Source: a virus
DNA: 40,209 bases
Strand: one strand, 5' to 3'
Virus record (IMG/VR): IMGVR_UViG_3300044993_000127
Coordinates: 1-40,209 of that record
The translations under genes and the position numbers were made by a program. Below the pieces are notes generated by a model. That model had not been told where the DNA came from. It was given only the letters and a program-made list of their open reading frames with translations, and searched no databases. Shown one piece after another: positions 29,507 through 39,302 of this stretch; within the stretch, counting starts at the first letter, position 1; each line of letters begins with the position of its first letter.

Positions 29507-30982
29507 TTACAATCTGAACTGGATCTGGGTGGCGATGATCCGCAGCTGGTTGACGAGATCCGGCGGAAGCAGGATATTGACCCGGTTCGGGTCACTGCCG
29601 TCACGCTCCACCACCAGGTCGTCCTTGAACTGGTCGACGTTTTCCACCAGGCCGTTCTCTTCCCAGAGCCCGAACAACGCGATGCACTCGTCCCGGATAT
29701 CGCGAGGTGTGACCAAGGCCTGACCAACACCCACGCGGGTGCCGTCGTCGGCAATTTTGTATCGTGGAAACTTGAGCTTCATCCGAGTCCGGAACGATTG
29801 AGACAAGTAGGCCAGGGTTGCCATCGTCTCTGTGTCAAGGTAGGACGGATCTGGTGCGCTTGCCACGTTGAGCTGGTAGGTCGTCGCTGCCCGCTCGATG
29901 CGTACGGTACCATCGCGATCCACACTGAATGTGGCGATGCCGTCGGTGAGCAGAATATTTCGTTCACTCAACAGGAACCGGCTCGTCAATGGTGGCGCGA
30001 GAACGCCTTTAAGATCCAGCGTCTGCAACGGCCTGGCCGGGTCGATGGTCAGGTAGTAGGCCGCCACCGCCGCGTACGCCGCTGCCCATTCATAGGGGGG
30101 TGTCGGGCTATCGTTGTAACCCATAATCGTCAAGTGCTGGCTGTTGTGCGAATTGCCCAGGGTGGTTAAATTCGCCACCGTGGCCCGGTGCGCCGAAAAA
30201 GCATGTGACTCCAGCAATACCAACGGCCCCCAGCGCAGCGTTAACTCGGTTTTCAACGCTGACAGGTTGGTGCTGTCGGTGTAAGGGTTGACGATGAAAT
30301 CATAGATTTCCTCGGGCATGGCATCGATTGCGGTTTGCAGTGTCGGGTTGGTCGTTCCGGAAGCCATCGCCGTGATGGTCAGCGTCACGCCCGCCGGTGT
30401 TTTCTCGCCGCCCAGGCTGCCCCGGTAATTGGTGCGGATGTCGATATCATTGCCCCACAGACCCTTGTGCCTGCAAGCGATGGTCACGGTGGCCGTATCA
30501 ACAGTAGAGGTCACTGGCAAGTCGGCTGCCGCGTTGATGGCTGCATTGATGGCGGTCGCAATACTGCTGGCGGTATCGGCTGTGGTCACGCCAATGGTGA
30601 GACGCTGGCCAGCAATATAGAGATTAATCGTACCGGCCTCGGTCGGTGTGCCACTCACCACAATCGTACCGGTGGCGGCAACGCCGGAGCCGTTGTCGTC
30701 CAGAGCAATGGCCTAGGACTCGGTGTAGTTGTTATTGAGTTTTAAGGCCTTAAACATATTGGCCAGCTGGGAGCCACGGCCAAAATAGGTGACGGCCTGC
30801 TCGTAGCTGGTCACCAGTGTTGGAACGCCAGCGGCTACAGTACCGGCAGATAAGCGCTGCCCGAACACCATCAGACGGGTGGCAAATCGAATCAGCCCCT
30901 TGTTGGCTTTCGTGTTGTCAATTTCGACGTAAACACCAGGAACCCGAATATTCGACGGGATCGTATTAAATGAAACGGCCAC
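29507..30982 (-). pseudogene. Tail sheath protein (Mu gpL-like), interrupted by an in-frame amber codon
   Basis: The frame runs 492 codons from the ATG at 30982 to the stop at 29507, the length of Mu gpL (495 residues). The opening AVSFNTIPSNIRVPGVYVEI is the gpL signature and the C-terminal half is intact (RDIRDECIALFGLWEENGLV). The only defect is TAG at 30713-30715 (codon 90), splitting TES from AIALDDNG without any frameshift. An 89-residue fragment and an internal start at 30661 would not make a sheath. Because this is a single substitution it may be a natural amber mutation, a sequencing error or a suppressed stop. TAG is used as a normal stop by the capsid gene and others here, so global recoding is unlikely. 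Confidence 0.9.
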
Positions 30983-31167
30983 TACTTATCGCCTCCCTTG
31001 TTTTTCTGAGGCGAGGATTCTGCCTCGGATGCCAATACCACATCCCCATCAGCCAGCCGACGCCGCCAATAGGTCGTATCCGTCACGGCAGCGCCTTCCG
31101 GCGGCAGAATCCGCAACGTGTGTGGGTCACGGATGACCAGACTCGGGTGTGCAGGCTTTACATACAC
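30982..31167 (-). CDS. Mu gp38-like small tail protein (DUF2635)
   Basis: 61 residues from a GTG at 31167 with a GGGAG site. VKPAHPSLVIRDPHTLRILP and EGAAVTDTTYWRRRLADGDV match the DUF2635 family that precedes the sheath gene in Mu-like tails. Its stop meets the sheath ATG. Its function is unknown even in the model phages. An 86-base gap before the next upstream gene holds nothing clear. Confidence 0.8.
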   Translation of the reverse strand: MYVKPAHPSLVIRDPHTLRILPPEGAAVTDTTYWRRRLADGDVVLASEAESSPQKNKGGDK

Positions 31168-31253
31168 AGTTCAAGGCTCCCGTCGATAATGCAAACAGCG
31201 ATTAATCGCATTATTCCAAATTCTGCAAGGCCTTTGTTTCGTCACGCCATTTG

Positions 31254-31862
31254 TCAGGATTGGGGCAGATTCACCAAGTCTGTTTTATCGATCTGGCCGT
31301 CCGGGCCATCGACGTCTGTATTCCGAGGCGAATACATATCCCACTCAACACTGAGCGTTTCGAGGTTTGGAATCTGATCCAGATCCTCGATGGTGATTTC
31401 ATCCTGCTCATACGTGCATTTATAGCCGATTTTCGCCACGGCGATGGGTTGCTCACCATCGACAATCATGGCGATTTCCGTGCGGTCATACAGGCAGCTT
31501 TCGACGATTCGGTCATCTTTGTTTGACGCCAGGTAGTAGGGGATGCGGGCCATAATCTGCTCGCACATCGTATCGAGATCGGCGGCATAGGTATCATTGG
31601 CCTTGACGATGACTTCGACATCGAGGGCGCATTCCATTTTATAAACGAGTGGCGGATCGCAAATCACTTCCAGCACCCGGTCATCCAGCGTGTACACATT
31701 AATGGCGGGCAATTCGGTGGCGTCTTCAAGCCTGGCCTGGTGCGCCAATATCCGTGAATCATACACACGGCCTTGTGCGCTTGTCGGGTAAACGCCAGGG
31801 CTGATGGCCGTACCCAGCCGGGCCACGACATAGTCTCGAATTAATTTTCGCTTGAGCGTCAT
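31254..31862 (-). CDS. Tail completion protein, Mu gp37-like (DUF1834)
   Basis: 202 residues. The opening KLIRDYVVARLGTAIS and the phrases ELPAINVYTLDDRVLEV and KMECALDVEVIVKAND resemble the DUF1834/gp37 group, the tail terminator position in Mu-like phages. Its place between the head-tail joining gene and the small DUF2635/sheath pair agrees. It would cap the tail tube for joining to the head. Confidence 0.75.
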   Translation of the reverse strand: MTLKRKLIRDYVVARLGTAISPGVYPTSAQGRVYDSRILAHQARLEDATELPAINVYTLDDRVLEVICDPPLVYKMECALDVEVIVKANDTYAADLDTMCEQIMARIPYYLASNKDDRIVESCLYDRTEIAMIVDGEQPIAVAKIGYKCTYEQDEITIEDLDQIPNLETLSVEWDMYSPRNTDVDGPDGQIDKTDLVNLPQS

Positions 31863-31864
31863 GA

Positions 31865-32167
31865 CTATCCTCGGTGGAGATAAACCTCGGTGATGCCGGT
31901 GCCGTCTGGACGCTTGTCTGCCATCCGGTACTGAACGCCACTAACATAGACCGGCGTGCCAGTGGGTTTATTCTGAACATCCATCGATCGGCAGGTGATT
32001 TTTGGTTGGCTAGTCGACACCGCTGCGACGCCTTCCTCCATCTGCCAGAATTCGTTGTCAAAAATGGCCCGGATGGTGGTTTGATTGCCAACCGGGCCAA
32101 TTTGAACCTCCTGGGCAAATTCCGTGAGGTTGAAAAACAGGTCGATGTTTTCAAAATCCAGCGTCAT
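31865..32167 (-). CDS. Head-tail joining protein (lambda FII-like)
   Basis: 100 residues beginning MTLDFENIDLFFNLTEFAQE, beta-rich (VQIGPVGNQTTIRAIFDNEF, CRSMDVQNKPTGTPVYVSGV). This is the pattern of small head-tail attachment proteins of the FII/ATP-binding-sugar-transporter-like group, and the position after the capsid-linked genes and before the tail terminator fits. Confidence 0.7.
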   Translation of the reverse strand: MTLDFENIDLFFNLTEFAQEVQIGPVGNQTTIRAIFDNEFWQMEEGVAAVSTSQPKITCRSMDVQNKPTGTPVYVSGVQYRMADKRPDGTGITEVYLHRG

Positions 32168-32170
32168 GGG

Positions 32171-32686
32171 TTAGGACTCCGGGCTGAATTGCTCCTCGGT
32201 GGTGAATTCTTCGCCGGAGGAATCGTCAGAAGTGTATTCGTCCGGTGTTTCCTCGGGCGATTCTTCCTCACTGGTTTCTTCTTCGGTCGACTCCTCGTCG
32301 TCGAGGGCCTGCTCCACGATGGCAAGCGGCACGATATCGCGGCCTGCATTCAGTACCAGGGCGAACTTGTCACGTAGCAGGGCCAGGGTTTGCTTCACGT
32401 TCAGGCCCAGCTGCTCAGCCAGGTCCTTGACGGTGAAGGTTGCGTCCGGCGTTTCCTGCAGGGATTCTTCCGCCGCCTTTACATCCTTGGCCAAGGTTGG
32501 TGTCAATTCGCCGTCATATTCAAACACCTCGCCGTGCTTGAATCCCACTGGCTTCTCGATGGTGTACACATGGACGTCGTCGGTTTTACCCAGGGCGTGG
32601 GCGCGATCCGTGTATTGCTTGTCTGTCAGACGAATCCGGCCGCTATTAAGCAAGACAAACGGGCTGGTGACTTCAAACAACCGCAT
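32171..32686 (-). CDS. Capsid-region protein with acidic C-terminal tail (gpFI position)
   Basis: 171 residues from the ATG at 32686, placed there because of an AAGGAGAGC site; an earlier ATG at 32707 is less likely. The N-terminus (MRLFEVTSPFVLLNSGRIRL) is beta-like, the middle is helical (FTVKDLAEQLGLNVKQTLAL), and the last 40 residues are almost pure Asp/Glu/Ser/Thr. Lambda gpFI, an acidic packaging accessory, occupies this position, but sequence similarity to gpFI is not evident. It resembles the early protein at 6370-7029 in layout. Confidence 0.55.
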   Translation of the reverse strand: MRLFEVTSPFVLLNSGRIRLTDKQYTDRAHALGKTDDVHVYTIEKPVGFKHGEVFEYDGELTPTLAKDVKAAEESLQETPDATFTVKDLAEQLGLNVKQTLALLRDKFALVLNAGRDIVPLAIVEQALDDEESTEEETSEEESPEETPDEYTSDDSSGEEFTTEEQFSPES

Positions 32687-32759
32687 AAGGCTCTCCTTCA
32701 AAAACAAAAAATAAGAGGCGGCAGGATTTAAGCCAGACCGCCTACGCTTCGCGTCAGAC

Positions 32760-33713
32760 CTAGATCAGGGTGACATGAACGGCTTGCTGCCAGTAGCCAT
32801 ACCCGGCGTTCCGGATAGCCTTGATACCGTATTGGTGCTTGTCCTCGTTGAATTCAAGTTCACTATCTTCGGCAAGGGCTTTGACTTTGACACCTTCTTC
32901 CTCTTGCAGGACAAAAGGCTTGACCTGGCCATCAGTACGAATAACAGTGAATTTATCATTCCATCCAGCGGCCGATAACCTTGAGCTTGGCTTTACGGTG
33001 ATACTGAAATCACTATTGGCCAGGGTGTTGTCTTCTCCGCTTGCCAAAACCTTGCTCTTAACAGCTGCATTCGACGGGTTCAAAAGATTAATGGGCACTG
33101 TTACGAGAAAATTATTGGCATTCTCGTTCATCGGTTCGCCCTGATCATCTTTGAACATGAGCATCTGTTGTATACCGGCGTAAATCGCGTGTACCATTTC
33201 ACCAGCAGAAGGTGCTGTGATGATGCCATGCTGTGCCGTTGGATATGTTGAAATATCCGCCTCAATTTTATTCGACTGACTGCCGCTAATACCCTCAGAG
33301 TGATCCGTGTCAAAGAAATACTGACCGTCATAGCACAGGCTGGATGCCCCGTTGACGATTAATTCGATGACCAGCTTTTGCCAATGTGTTTTGGCCCGTT
33401 CCGCTAATTCACGAATACGAACATAGGTTTGACCAGTCTTGTCACGACGCATATCATCAACCAAGACTTCGAGCGTTGCCTCGAATTTTTTGTTCCAGAT
33501 GGTGAATCCATTGTCACGGAACCCCTTGGCATGACGTCCGCCGATCCATTCGCGCATAGCAGGAACCATTCCGAGCCACTTGTAGGTCTCCGACTCCTGG
33601 TCACTGTCGAACTTCATCGCAACACTATTCAGCCAGCTTTGGCCAGTATCCTGCTCAAGGGCAAGATAGAACTCCCCGATAATCGCCCGCGAGCTTAAAC
33701 CCTTTGCACCCAT
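32760..33713 (-). CDS. Major capsid protein (Mu gpT-like)
   Basis: 317 residues. The phrases ETYKWLGMVPAMREWIGGR, NKKFEATLEVLVDDMRRD and SSLCYDGQYFFDTDHSEG belong to the Mu major head subunit gpT family, an HK97-fold shell protein. An AAGGAG site precedes the ATG at 33713. It ends with TAG, relevant to the amber codon in the sheath gene. It is combined here with lambda-type portal and terminase, an unusual pairing. Confidence 0.9.
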   Translation of the reverse strand: MGAKGLSSRAIIGEFYLALEQDTGQSWLNSVAMKFDSDQESETYKWLGMVPAMREWIGGRHAKGFRDNGFTIWNKKFEATLEVLVDDMRRDKTGQTYVRIRELAERAKTHWQKLVIELIVNGASSLCYDGQYFFDTDHSEGISGSQSNKIEADISTYPTAQHGIITAPSAGEMVHAIYAGIQQMLMFKDDQGEPMNENANNFLVTVPINLLNPSNAAVKSKVLASGEDNTLANSDFSITVKPSSRLSAAGWNDKFTVIRTDGQVKPFVLQEEEGVKVKALAEDSELEFNEDKHQYGIKAIRNAGYGYWQQAVHVTLI

Positions 33714-33770
33714 AACTTTCTGCTCCTTAACATTGACTGCTTAATTCCTGTTGGCGCTGGTTCCCAGGCG

Positions 33771-34328
33771 CTACGCCAAGAGTTTGGCCAGCGCGTTGAC
33801 CTTGGCGGCCAATGAAGCGATGGCGTTGCGTACTTCTGTCTGACTGTAGGTGCCTCCGATAGCCGCAATGGTATCCGATGCCGTTCCACCGCTGCTGTCG
33901 GTCAATGCGCCAATCAAACCCAGGTCGCCCTTGTTGGCGTCAAACGCCACGATGCCGACGCCGGTGCTGATGAACCGATGCACACGGCCCACGTAACTAT
34001 TGCTAGTGGCGGTCAGGGTGAACGTGTCGTCGTCGCTTGCATAGACTGGTTTGCCCACATCGGTGATGGCGAGGCTGCCAACGCTCAGTTGAACCAAGCC
34101 TTCTGTCCGGACTCGAACATTCTTGGCTCCGGCAGCGCCGGTGCTGTTGTCCACGTTGGATTCGGCAAAACCCCGGAAGGGATCGCCAGCCACCAGCGGG
34201 CGGGCATAACCCGAGCCGTTATCACCCACGGCAGCGCCTTCGTAAATGATATCGGTGGCGATGACGGGTAGTTCGTTGATGCTGCCCAGTTCAAACGTCC
34301 GGGCCTTATCCACTGCTAAGGTAGTCAT
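33771..34328 (-). CDS. Capsid decoration/cement protein (DUF2190-like)
   Basis: 185 residues. The central part (INELPVIATDIIYEGAAVGD, PLVAGDPFRGFAESNVDN, RTEGLVQLSV) is the DUF2190 pattern of capsid cement proteins, which bind the outer face of the expanded shell. The C-terminal 50 residues are helical. It lies between protease and capsid genes as in many lambda-type head modules. Confidence 0.8.
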   Translation of the reverse strand: MTTLAVDKARTFELGSINELPVIATDIIYEGAAVGDNGSGYARPLVAGDPFRGFAESNVDNSTGAAGAKNVRVRTEGLVQLSVGSLAITDVGKPVYASDDDTFTLTATSNSYVGRVHRFISTGVGIVAFDANKGDLGLIGALTDSSGGTASDTIAAIGGTYSQTEVRNAIASLAAKVNALAKLLA

Positions 34329-34376
34329 TCACTTGATCTCCTTGTTTCCAATCACAAAATGCTTGCTTAGACTCGC

Positions 34377-35543
34377 TTAAGCACGGCCCTTGATTTTGAC
34401 CAGGCCTTTTTCATCGGCCTTGCAGAACGCCGTGTAGGCTTCCAGCGAACTGAATTCGTTCTGCAGGTCTTTGGAGGTTTCCCACTCAGCTTTGCAACGC
34501 GCATCCAACGGGAGGTTGGGATCGATGGCAGCGGCTTTGTCCTCAGCCTTGGCGGCATTGACCGGTGTAAATTTCACAGCGGAGGGCGCGTCAGCCTCAA
34601 TGGCTTGCATGGTGGTTTTGCCAAGAGCTTTCTCGGCGGCCACAATTTTGAGGGCAGCCTGCTCCGGTGATGTCACGCCGTCGTACATGAGCTCCTGCAC
34701 CAGGGCGTCATGCCCGGCCAGCATCTGCTCGGATACGCCTTTGATGCGGGCGCGTTCTGATTCGGCGCCCTCTTTTTTTGCTTGCGCCTGGATGTCTTTC
34801 AGCAGGTCCGGCGCCTTTTCCTGCAATAGCTGCATGGTGATTTCCACGGGGGGTTCTCCTTTCTGATTAACAGGGATGTGAGCCGTGTTTTCAGGCTCGA
34901 TGGAGGCAGGCGCAGGCCGTGCCACGCTTGTGAGTGCGGCCAATTGTGGCGGCACGTTCTGGAACTTGGATGCGTCAAAATGCGCGATAGCGGCCATGGG
35001 AACCGATTCGGAGACCACGTCCACAAAGCCGTTGGCCTTGGCTTCCTGGGCGGTCATCCAGGTTTCATCGCTCATCATCTGAGCGATAGTGGTACGGTCA
35101 AGGCTCGTCTTACGCTGGTAAGCATTAAGGGCCGTCTCTTTGACTTTCTGCAGGAGCTCCACCGCCTTGAGCATGTCGTTCTCGTTGCCGACAGCCACCG
35201 TCAGCGGGTCGTGGATCATGAATAGCGCATTATCCGGCATGGTGATGGTATCCGCCGCCATGACGATGACGCTGGCAATGGATGCAGCCAGGCCGTCAAT
35301 GCGTGCATTCACCTTGGCCTTGTGATTCAAAAGCAGGCTATAAATGGCCTGGCCATCGAACACGGCGCCACCTGGGCTGTTGATAAACAGGTTGATGGTG
35401 TCCAGGTCACCCAGGGCCTTCAGGTCCTCGGCAAAGCGCTTGGCGGATATGCCATCTCCCCACCAGTTCTCACCAATCTGGTCGTAAATATAGATATCGG
35501 CCGTCTTCTCACCATTGGCCTTCATTGAAAACCATTTATGCAT
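34377..35543 (-). CDS. ClpP-type head maturation protease with fused scaffold region
   Basis: 388 residues from the ATG at 35543, which overlaps the portal stop. The N-terminal 190 residues are a ClpP/crotonase-fold serine protease: INSPGGAVFDGQ, the nucleophile in DGLAASIASV (about residue 85), the histidine in FMIHDP (about 110) and the aspartate shortly after. The C-terminal half is Ala/Glu/Lys-rich and helical (LLQEKAPDLLKDIQAQAKKE), fitting an internal scaffold as in lambda C/Nu3. It cleaves itself and head proteins during maturation. Confidence 0.88.
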   Translation of the reverse strand: MHKWFSMKANGEKTADIYIYDQIGENWWGDGISAKRFAEDLKALGDLDTINLFINSPGGAVFDGQAIYSLLLNHKAKVNARIDGLAASIASVIVMAADTITMPDNALFMIHDPLTVAVGNENDMLKAVELLQKVKETALNAYQRKTSLDRTTIAQMMSDETWMTAQEAKANGFVDVVSESVPMAAIAHFDASKFQNVPPQLAALTSVARPAPASIEPENTAHIPVNQKGEPPVEITMQLLQEKAPDLLKDIQAQAKKEGAESERARIKGVSEQMLAGHDALVQELMYDGVTSPEQAALKIVAAEKALGKTTMQAIEADAPSAVKFTPVNAAKAEDKAAAIDPNLPLDARCKAEWETSKDLQNEFSSLEAYTAFCKADEKGLVKIKGRA

Positions 35544-37104
35544 CGGGGTTCTGAGCCTCCTGATCTGGACTGGTTGTGTTTGTGGGCTGCGCATTCAGCC
35601 CGGCAGCCTCACGCATCTCGTGCTCCTTCACGCGCTGGGCGTGGATCTCTTCCCAGCTCAAACCGGAGTAGGCTGCCGTCTCTTCGGTTAGTGTGGATAT
35701 CCCCATATCCACCCGGAGCTCGGCGGCTTTGACTTCCTTGAGCTCGTCAATCTGTCCTTTGGCCGGGCCAATCCACAGCGCTCTGGCATACGCTGCACGA
35801 ATGGCCGGGTCCTTTAGAAAACCGGGGGCGCTCAGACGACCGGTGGCAACAGCCTCGGTCAGCCAGGCTTCATAAATCGGTTGGCAGAAGTTCTCGGCCA
35901 GCCATGAACGACGGGCCTGGAAAAACTTCCACGCTTCCAGCAAGGCGGCCCGCGCTGCTGAATACGAGGCGGTAAAGTGTTTGACCAGCAATTCAAAGGG
36001 CAATTCCAAACCCACGCCAATCTGACGCAACACGGCCATCACGAAGGGATCGAACTTCTCGTTGGGACGCCCAGGATTGGTGGTTTCAATGGATTCATTG
36101 GGGGCCAGGCGGAGCATTGCTGCCGGGCCGAGTTTGAAATCCTTGTCCGACGTTTTGCCGCCCACTTCCTCGGCAGGCTGGAAACCGCCCAGTTCACTCT
36201 CGGACTTGATAAACACGGTGAATAACGAGCTGACCACAGCCGCCATCACCTCGGCGTCGGTGTAATCGCCCAGCTGCTTGAGTGGTTGAATCACTGGCGC
36301 CAGATCCGGAATACCCCGACACTGGTTGATGCGAAGCTGCCGGAATAAATGGAGCACATTCCGACGGCCTGTACGCTCGCCAAAGGCCGGTATTCTCGTC
36401 CAGGTCATTGCCCATCCACTGAACCCGCCCGGGTGCTTGTCGGAGATGTGGTAGGCCACCGGTGCGCCATATGGGTTCAGCTCAACGCCGCCACAGAGGT
36501 CATCGGTGTCTGCCTGGCGGTTAGGATTAGAAACCCGATCCGCCTCGATCAGCTGGATGGCCAGCCGATAGGTCACAGGGACGTTCGGCTTCCACATGGT
36601 CATCAAGGCGAACACGTCGCCATTTTCCAGCACGGAGCGAAAAGCCAGATCCTGCATGTCGTAAAAATTGACGGTCCTGGCAAGGTCACACTCTTTCTGC
36701 ATCGCCCAGAGGCGGAACTCACGCTCGGCGTTCTTTTCCCAGGCGTCGGCCTGTTCTGGCGTCAAACCCAGATATTCGTGGTCTATCCAGCTTTGCAGTC
36801 GAAGGCCTGAGCCGACGACGTTTGTGACCTTGGTATTAATCGCACCAGCGGCCAGCGGGTTGTTTCGTATGAGATCCCGAGAGCGTGCCCGCAGTGTCGG
36901 CAAGTCCGGCACGCTGGCGGCATTGGCGCTGCTGTCCCGATAATCCCACGACGATAGCGCCCGGCTTTTGCGCGATGCGCCTTTGTACCCGCCGCCGGTC
37001 ATCTGCAGAATCAATCGATTCCGTTTGCGCTCGACGCCCAGCGCCGGGTTAAAAAACTCGATCACCCGATCAAGAACATTGCTTTCGATCTGTGGCAGTC
37101 TCAT
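35536..37104 (-). CDS. Portal protein (lambda gpB family)
   Basis: 522 residues. NNPLAAGAINTKVTNVVGSG, NAEREFRLWAMQKECD and the C-terminal FELLVKHFTASYSAARAALL with EAWKFFQARRSWLAENFC are the classic gpB portal blocks. Twelve copies form the DNA entry channel. It follows the small gpW gene, overlapping it by four bases. Confidence 0.95.
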   Translation of the reverse strand: MRLPQIESNVLDRVIEFFNPALGVERKRNRLILQMTGGGYKGASRKSRALSSWDYRDSSANAASVPDLPTLRARSRDLIRNNPLAAGAINTKVTNVVGSGLRLQSWIDHEYLGLTPEQADAWEKNAEREFRLWAMQKECDLARTVNFYDMQDLAFRSVLENGDVFALMTMWKPNVPVTYRLAIQLIEADRVSNPNRQADTDDLCGGVELNPYGAPVAYHISDKHPGGFSGWAMTWTRIPAFGERTGRRNVLHLFRQLRINQCRGIPDLAPVIQPLKQLGDYTDAEVMAAVVSSLFTVFIKSESELGGFQPAEEVGGKTSDKDFKLGPAAMLRLAPNESIETTNPGRPNEKFDPFVMAVLRQIGVGLELPFELLVKHFTASYSAARAALLEAWKFFQARRSWLAENFCQPIYEAWLTEAVATGRLSAPGFLKDPAIRAAYARALWIGPAKGQIDELKEVKAAELRVDMGISTLTEETAAYSGLSWEEIHAQRVKEHEMREAAGLNAQPTNTTSPDQEAQNPDA

Positions 37105-37313
37105 AGTACGGGTGTGACTCCGCGCACCTGGATGCCACCGGCCGCCTCACGAGAGGCCAGCGAGCGGTAGTGCTTTTCAAGCTCCAGCAATTCCTTGAGG
37201 TTGGCTCGGGTCAGGGAACGGTTGCCAATTGAGTAGGATTGAGCACCGCCCAGGATGGCAGAGATTGCCGCCTGGACCTCTTCGGCCATTTCTGCATAGG
37301 ATTTCAAGGCCAC
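37101..37313 (-). CDS. Head-tail connector gpW-like
   Basis: 70 residues from a GTG at 37313 with an AGAGGG site. QAAISAILGGAQSYSIGNRS and LTRANLKELLELEKHYRSL match the lambda gpW fold, two helices and a small sheet, which joins the portal to the tail. It has the lambda order: terminase, W, portal. The 81-base gap before it holds no gene. Confidence 0.9.
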   Translation of the reverse strand: MALKSYAEMAEEVQAAISAILGGAQSYSIGNRSLTRANLKELLELEKHYRSLASREAAGGIQVRGVTPVL

Positions 37314-37394
37314 GGATAGACCCTCTAGTCATTGGATAGCCCTGATTAAATCAGTTTTAACGTGCCGCTTGTTGAGTCACGCCATACGTGCCGA

Positions 37395-39302
37395 TTACAG
37401 CTCAACGCCTCGCGATACCACCCGTTTAAAAGTGACGGGTGCTTTTTGGTTCTCAGGTTCTGGCGGCTTGAGTCGCTCGGCCCAGGCCTCGAAATTCGGA
37501 TTCAGCATTTTCATCGCCGCCAAGGCGTACACGTTGACGTCCAGCGCCTCGTTTCGGGCTCTGGTTTTTTCCCAAACCCGGTAGGCAAAGCCCTTGGAAA
37601 ATTTAATCTTGGCCTGCTCGGCGGTCAGCTGGGAAAAATATTCGGCATCGTAGTCGTCCGGAAAATGGTAATACCCTGGGCCAGGTTCCGGCATGCGCAG
37701 CCGGGCATAAATCATATCCTTGGCCGTATCGACGCCGATATGCACCAGGTCGACATCCCTGCGATCCTTGCCTTTACGCTTGGCGCTGACGCGTTTGACG
37801 ATGGGCCGCCCGGCTCCATCCTGGCCGTTGATGGCGTAAATCCGTCGGCCTTGCCGTGGGCGGACGTAGTCATACACCATCTGCGTCTGGTACTTGGCAT
37901 CAATAAACACCGAGGCGATGGTTAAATCGTGGCCGTTCTCGTGGCGGAAGCGTGTGCCCAGGTAATCGTCCAACGCCTGCCACACATCGCCCTGTGAGGT
38001 ATCCCCATAGAATATCCGGTACTCGATGCCCCAGCTTTCCTCGGCAATGCCCCAGCCGCGTACCTCACATTCAATCCGATCGGCCTGAATGTCGACGCCT
38101 GCCGTCAATACCAGAGCACCGGCTGGCACCTCGGCATCGTATGTTTCCCGGCGCTGGGCCAGCCAGTTCTCGTCGACCGTCTCGCCTTTTTCTTCCCAGG
38201 TTTCGCCCAGTACCGTGTTGACGAACACCCGCAGCGTGACCGGGTCCTTTTTGGCTTCCACAAATTCGGCGGCGATATTGCCCCAGCTGGCGTTGGCGAA
38301 TACTGAATACCCAGCCCAGATAAAGAAGCTGGCATGGCCGTTGAATTCAGCATGGGCAATCCACTGGCCCTGCTCCAGCATCCTTACCTTCTGCTTCTCT
38401 TCGATGATGCAGCCGGTGGAGCACTCAAAATATGCCTCGTGGGGTTTGCCCTCCGGCCAGCGCAGCACGGCCTGAGAGTATCCCAGGTGTTTCTTTTTGT
38501 CGTTGAACTCCAGCGTCTGCATCACGCCGCAGTGGGGGCACGGCACATAAAAATGGCGCTGGTCGCCTGCGAGGAATTCTCGCTCAATCCGGCTGACGCC
38601 TTTGATGGTGGGTGTTGAGCCTTTAAGAAACAGGGCATTATCAAAGGTTTGCGCCCGCTTTTTACCCAGAGCGATCTGGTCGCCCTCGTCGCCTGCGCCC
38701 TCAACCGGGTAGCCGTCCACCTCGTCGAACAGCACAACCCGCACCGTAATCCGGCGGAAGCCTCGCGGGCTGTTGGCCCCCACAAAATAGAGCTTACCGC
38801 CAGGAAATGACTTGGACTGGATGGTTTGCTCCTGGTCTTTGACCGGTTTTTCCTTCTCCGACTTGACGAGATCCTGACGGCTGGCTTTCGTGAATAATTC
38901 CGCCAGGACAGGCGTGTCCCGAATCATTGGGTCGAATTCATCCTTGGAATACCCCTTGGCATCCTCGATGGTGGGCTGAACCATCAGAATGGGTGACGGG
39001 TCCTGGTGGATGAAGTAGGCAATGGCATGGTCGATGATTTTGGTATAGCCGACGCGGGCGGATTTCATTACCGAGATTTCCCGCACGGTGGGATCGGTGA
39101 CCGCATCCATGATGCCCACCTGGTACGGGATATTGTGCCACTTGCCTGGGGTTGCCGAGTTTTCCGGGCTTAGATAGGCGTACTTTTCTGCCCAGTCTGA
39201 GAGTGTGAGTTTTTCCGGAGGTTTCAGGGCCTTAAGGGATTTCCGGACGACGTTCAGCAGGCCCGGATGCCAATCTCTATATAGTTGTTTTTGAGAGCTC
39301 AT
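37395..39302 (-). CDS. Terminase large subunit (lambda gpA family)
   Basis: 635 residues. N-terminal ATPase: ENSATPGKWHNIPYQVGIMD, SARVGYTKII near residue 80-90 in the P-loop place, and the Walker-B-like VVLFDEVDGYP (about 195-205). C-terminal nuclease: TAGVDIQADRIECEVRGWG (about 400-420) and FIDAKYQTQMVYDY. A CPHCG zinc motif lies at about 240. It cuts and packages DNA. The gpA type suggests cos-site ends; no cos site was identified. It overlaps the small subunit gene. Confidence 0.95.
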   Translation of the reverse strand: MSSQKQLYRDWHPGLLNVVRKSLKALKPPEKLTLSDWAEKYAYLSPENSATPGKWHNIPYQVGIMDAVTDPTVREISVMKSARVGYTKIIDHAIAYFIHQDPSPILMVQPTIEDAKGYSKDEFDPMIRDTPVLAELFTKASRQDLVKSEKEKPVKDQEQTIQSKSFPGGKLYFVGANSPRGFRRITVRVVLFDEVDGYPVEGAGDEGDQIALGKKRAQTFDNALFLKGSTPTIKGVSRIEREFLAGDQRHFYVPCPHCGVMQTLEFNDKKKHLGYSQAVLRWPEGKPHEAYFECSTGCIIEEKQKVRMLEQGQWIAHAEFNGHASFFIWAGYSVFANASWGNIAAEFVEAKKDPVTLRVFVNTVLGETWEEKGETVDENWLAQRRETYDAEVPAGALVLTAGVDIQADRIECEVRGWGIAEESWGIEYRIFYGDTSQGDVWQALDDYLGTRFRHENGHDLTIASVFIDAKYQTQMVYDYVRPRQGRRIYAINGQDGAGRPIVKRVSAKRKGKDRRDVDLVHIGVDTAKDMIYARLRMPEPGPGYYHFPDDYDAEYFSQLTAEQAKIKFSKGFAYRVWEKTRARNEALDVNVYALAAMKMLNPNFEAWAERLKPPEPENQKAPVTFKRVVSRGVEL

